Source of the DNA: Hyphomicrobiales bacterium
Lineage (GTDB): Bacteria; Pseudomonadota; Alphaproteobacteria; Rhizobiales; Rhizobiaceae
DNA length: 64,000 nucleotides
Assembly (NCBI GenBank): GCA_900469475.1
Contig: UBXG01000009.1
Span: forward strand, 310,001 to 374,000
Direction: 5' to 3'
The notes under the pieces were generated by a model, which saw only the letters and a list, made by a program, of their open reading frames with translations, made no database searches and had not been told where the DNA came from. How positions within the stretch are numbered: the first letter of the stretch is position 1; the number at the start of each line of letters is the position of its first letter. Positions 61,963 through 64,000 of this stretch are shown in pieces. Made by a program: the position numbers and the translations under genes.

Positions 61963-64000
61963 ATGAACAAACACGCTTCAGACATCAAGGCCGAAACCAT
62001 CGTGGGCGGTGTCCATTCCAGCCCGCGCCATGATTCCGCCCACAAGCATGTCTCCGGTGCCGCCGTCTATATCGACGACATGACAGAGCCGACCGGCACG
62101 CTCCATGCCGGACTTGGCTTGTCGACCGTCGCCCATGGCATCCTGAAATCCGTCGATCTTTCCGCCGTCCGCGCCGCACCCGGCGTTGTCGCCGTGCTCA
62201 CCCATGAGGATGTGCCCGGGATCAACGATATCTCGCCCTCCTACATGCACGACGACCCGGTGCTTGCTGCCGGCAAGGTCGAGTTTCATGGTCAACCGAT
62301 CTTCTGCGTGATCGCCGAAACACGTGAGCAGGCCCGCCGCGCCGCAAAGCTGGCAAAGATCGAATACGAGGAATTGCCGGCCGATATCGACATCTGGGAT
62401 CTCGACGTTTCGACCCATCGGCAGGTGGTTACACCGCTTACGCTGAAGCGCGGCGATGCGGGTGCCGCCCTCAACAGCGCTCCGCGCCGCGTGAAGGGCC
62501 GCATGCGGCTGGGCGGCCAGGATCACTTCTATCTTGAAGGCCAGGTCTCGCTTGCCGTGCCCGGCGAGGATGACGAGGTCGTCGTCTATTGCTCCACCCA
62601 AGGCCCGAGCGAGACGCAGCATATGGTCGCCCACGCGCTGGGCGTCCCGAGCAATGCTGTTACGATCGAGGTTCGCCGTATGGGTGGCGGCTTCGGCGGC
62701 AAGGAAACCCAGGCAAACCAGTGTGCTGCGATCGCAGCCATCGCCGCAAAGAAGCTGAAGCGCGCCGTCAAGATCCGGCTCGACCGCGATGAAGACATGA
62801 TGGCGACCGGCAAAAGGCATGATTTTGCCATCGACTACGATGTCGGCTTCGACGAGGAGGGCCGCATCTTGGCCGTAGACTATACGTTTGCGCTCCGGGC
62901 CGGTTTCTCGGCCGACCTTTCCGGCCCGGTCGGTGATCGTGCGCTGTTTCATTGCGACAATGCCTATTTCTTTCCGCATGTGCAGGCGAAATCGGCGCCG
63001 CTTTATACCAATACCGTTTCCAATACCGCCTTTCGCGGCTTCGGCGGCCCGCAGGGTATGGTGGGCGCCGAACGTGTCATCGACGAAGTCGCCTTCGCTA
63101 TCGGCAAGGACCCGCTCGACATCCGCAAGCTGAATTTCTACGACGCGATGGGCGTTCAGGGCGAGCGCAACCTCACACCCTATCACCAGAAGGTGGAGGA
63201 CTGCGTCATCCAGCGCATCGTCGCCGAACTGGAGGAAAGCGCCGACTATGCCGGGCGCCGCAAGGCCATTTCCGAATTCAACGCCAGGAGCCGTATCGTC
63301 AAGCGCGGCATCGCGCTGACCCCGGTGAAATTCGGCATTTCCTTCACCAAGACGGAATCGAACCAGGCCGGCGCGCTGGTGCATGTTTATAGCGACGGTT
63401 CCGTACACATGAATCATGGCGGCACCGAAATGGGGCAAGGCCTGCATCTGAAGGTGGCGCAGGTCGTGGCAGAAGAGCTCCAGATCGATCTCGACCGGGT
63501 AAAAATCACCGCAACGACGACAGCCAAGGTGCCCAACACCTCGCCAACCGCGGCTTCTTCGGGCGCGGACCTAAACGGCATGGCGGCGCAAAACGCTGCA
63601 CGCCAGATTAAGGACCGGCTGATCGCCTTCGCCGCCGAAAGCTATCAGGTGCTCCGCGAGCAGGTGACGTTCCTGCCCAACCGCGTGCGCATTGGCGATG
63701 TCGAAATGTCCTTCCCTGATCTCATCAAGAAGGCCTATATGGCCCGCGTCCAGCTTTCAGCCGCCGGCTTCTACAAGACACCGAAGATCCATTGGGACCG
63801 CAAGGCGGGCCGTGGCCACGCCTTCTACTACTATGCCTATGGCGCGGCGTGCTCGGAAGTATCGATCGATACGCTGACGGGGGAATATGTGGTCGAACGC
63901 ACCGATATCCTCCACGATACCGGACACTCCCTGAACAAGGCGATCGATATCGGCCAGGTCGAGGGCGGCTTTATCCAGGGCATGGGATGGCTGACGACGG
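61963..64000 (+). CDS. xdhB: Xanthine dehydrogenase large subunit (XdhB), truncated by window end
   Basis: Starts MNKHASDIKAETIVGG at 61963 and remains open to the window edge (about 679 codons of an expected 780). Molybdopterin-binding landmarks are visible: the RRMGGGFGGKETQ segment near 62680 and FRGFGGPQGM near 63045. It forms the XdhA/XdhB complex that oxidises hypoxanthine to xanthine and urate. The catalytic glutamate near the C-terminus lies beyond the window. Confidence 0.95.
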   Translation, partial: MNKHASDIKAETIVGGVHSSPRHDSAHKHVSGAAVYIDDMTEPTGTLHAGLGLSTVAHGILKSVDLSAVRAAPGVVAVLTHEDVPGINDISPSYMHDDPVLAAGKVEFHGQPIFCVIAETREQARRAAKLAKIEYEELPADIDIWDLDVSTHRQVVTPLTLKRGDAGAALNSAPRRVKGRMRLGGQDHFYLEGQVSLAVPGEDDEVVVYCSTQGPSETQHMVAHALGVPSNAVTIEVRRMGGGFGGKETQANQCAAIAAIAAKKLKRAVKIRLDRDEDMMATGKRHDFAIDYDVGFDEEGRILAVDYTFALRAGFSADLSGPVGDRALFHCDNAYFFPHVQAKSAPLYTNTVSNTAFRGFGGPQGMVGAERVIDEVAFAIGKDPLDIRKLNFYDAMGVQGERNLTPYHQKVEDCVIQRIVAELEESADYAGRRKAISEFNARSRIVKRGIALTPVKFGISFTKTESNQAGALVHVYSDGSVHMNHGGTEMGQGLHLKVAQVVAEELQIDLDRVKITATTTAKVPNTSPTAASSGADLNGMAAQNAARQIKDRLIAFAAESYQVLREQVTFLPNRVRIGDVEMSFPDLIKKAYMARVQLSAAGFYKTPKIHWDRKAGRGHAFYYYAYGAACSEVSIDTLTGEYVVERTDILHDTGHSLNKAIDIGQVEGGFIQGMGWLTT

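Noticed and set aside
61978..63447. 489-codon open frame on the minus strand
   Set aside because: It is the antisense shadow of xdhB, whose molybdopterin motifs are clear on the plus strand.
1..64000. tRNA, rRNA, CRISPR arrays and transposases
   Set aside because: Looked for cloverleaf arms, evenly spaced direct repeats and DDE/serine recombinase motifs by eye; none found.

Overview
The window looks like a chromosomal or large-replicon segment of a Rhizobium-type alphaproteobacterium (Rhizobiaceae). The evidence is the RopA-type porin at about 33 kb, the GC-rich coding sequence, the density of ABC importers each with its own regulator, and the xdhAB/uraH/allA purine-catabolism set. No tRNA, rRNA, insertion sequence, integrase, phage block or CRISPR array was seen. 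Most genes belong to small, self-contained uptake-and-use modules.

Layout. 0-4.2 kb: the end of a carbohydrate ABC importer (two permeases, ATPase) followed by a GH42 beta-galactosidase. 4.3-9 kb: a divergent Lrp/AsnC regulator and a polar amino-acid ABC importer ending in a homocysteine S-methyltransferase. 9-14.3 kb: a Na/Pi cotransporter, a zinc-ribbon plus metallo-beta-lactamase protein, and a PepSY/response regulator/histidine kinase operon. 14.4-19.2 kb: a 1364-residue membrane-bound Pls/PosA-type nonribosomal peptide synthetase with its phosphopantetheinyl transferase 7 bp behind it. 19.2-22.3 kb: a bile-acid-type symporter, an ICMT-like methyltransferase, a frameshifted cupin and a DJ-1/PfpI protein. 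22.4-25.1 kb: a NitT/TauT-type ABC importer. 25.2-27.1 kb: TetR and MFS genes divergent around three palindromic operators. 27.2-30.5 kb: a Pr6Pr membrane protein, a decayed acyl-carrier-protein fragment, a ThDP enzyme and a MazG-like small protein.

30.8-41.5 kb: a xanthine/uracil-type permease with an unusual leader, an AT-rich promoter region and the RopA porin, Prc protease, an IMPACT/YigZ protein, an MFS gene, a strong candidate small RNA on the minus strand (about 39446-39619), and a GT39-type glycosyltransferase. 41.6-48.1 kb: a DUF1801-like protein, then an unusual cluster of an ECF transporter (S, double ATPase, T) flanked by two paralogous PRPP-dependent phosphoribosyltransferases and a LysR regulator. 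48.4-49 kb: a DUF3846-like orphan.

49-57.2 kb: a LacI-controlled catabolic unit with an isomerase/epimerase, sugar ABC importer and GMC oxidoreductase, flanked by two perfect GCAAACGTTTGC operators; its composition suggests oxidation-dependent cleavage of glycosides. 57.7-64 kb: purine use, with an AzgA-type permease, allA, uraH, xdhA and a truncated xdhB. The best candidates for undescribed biology are the ECF/twin-phosphoribosyltransferase cluster, the GMC/isomerase locus and the structured sRNA.
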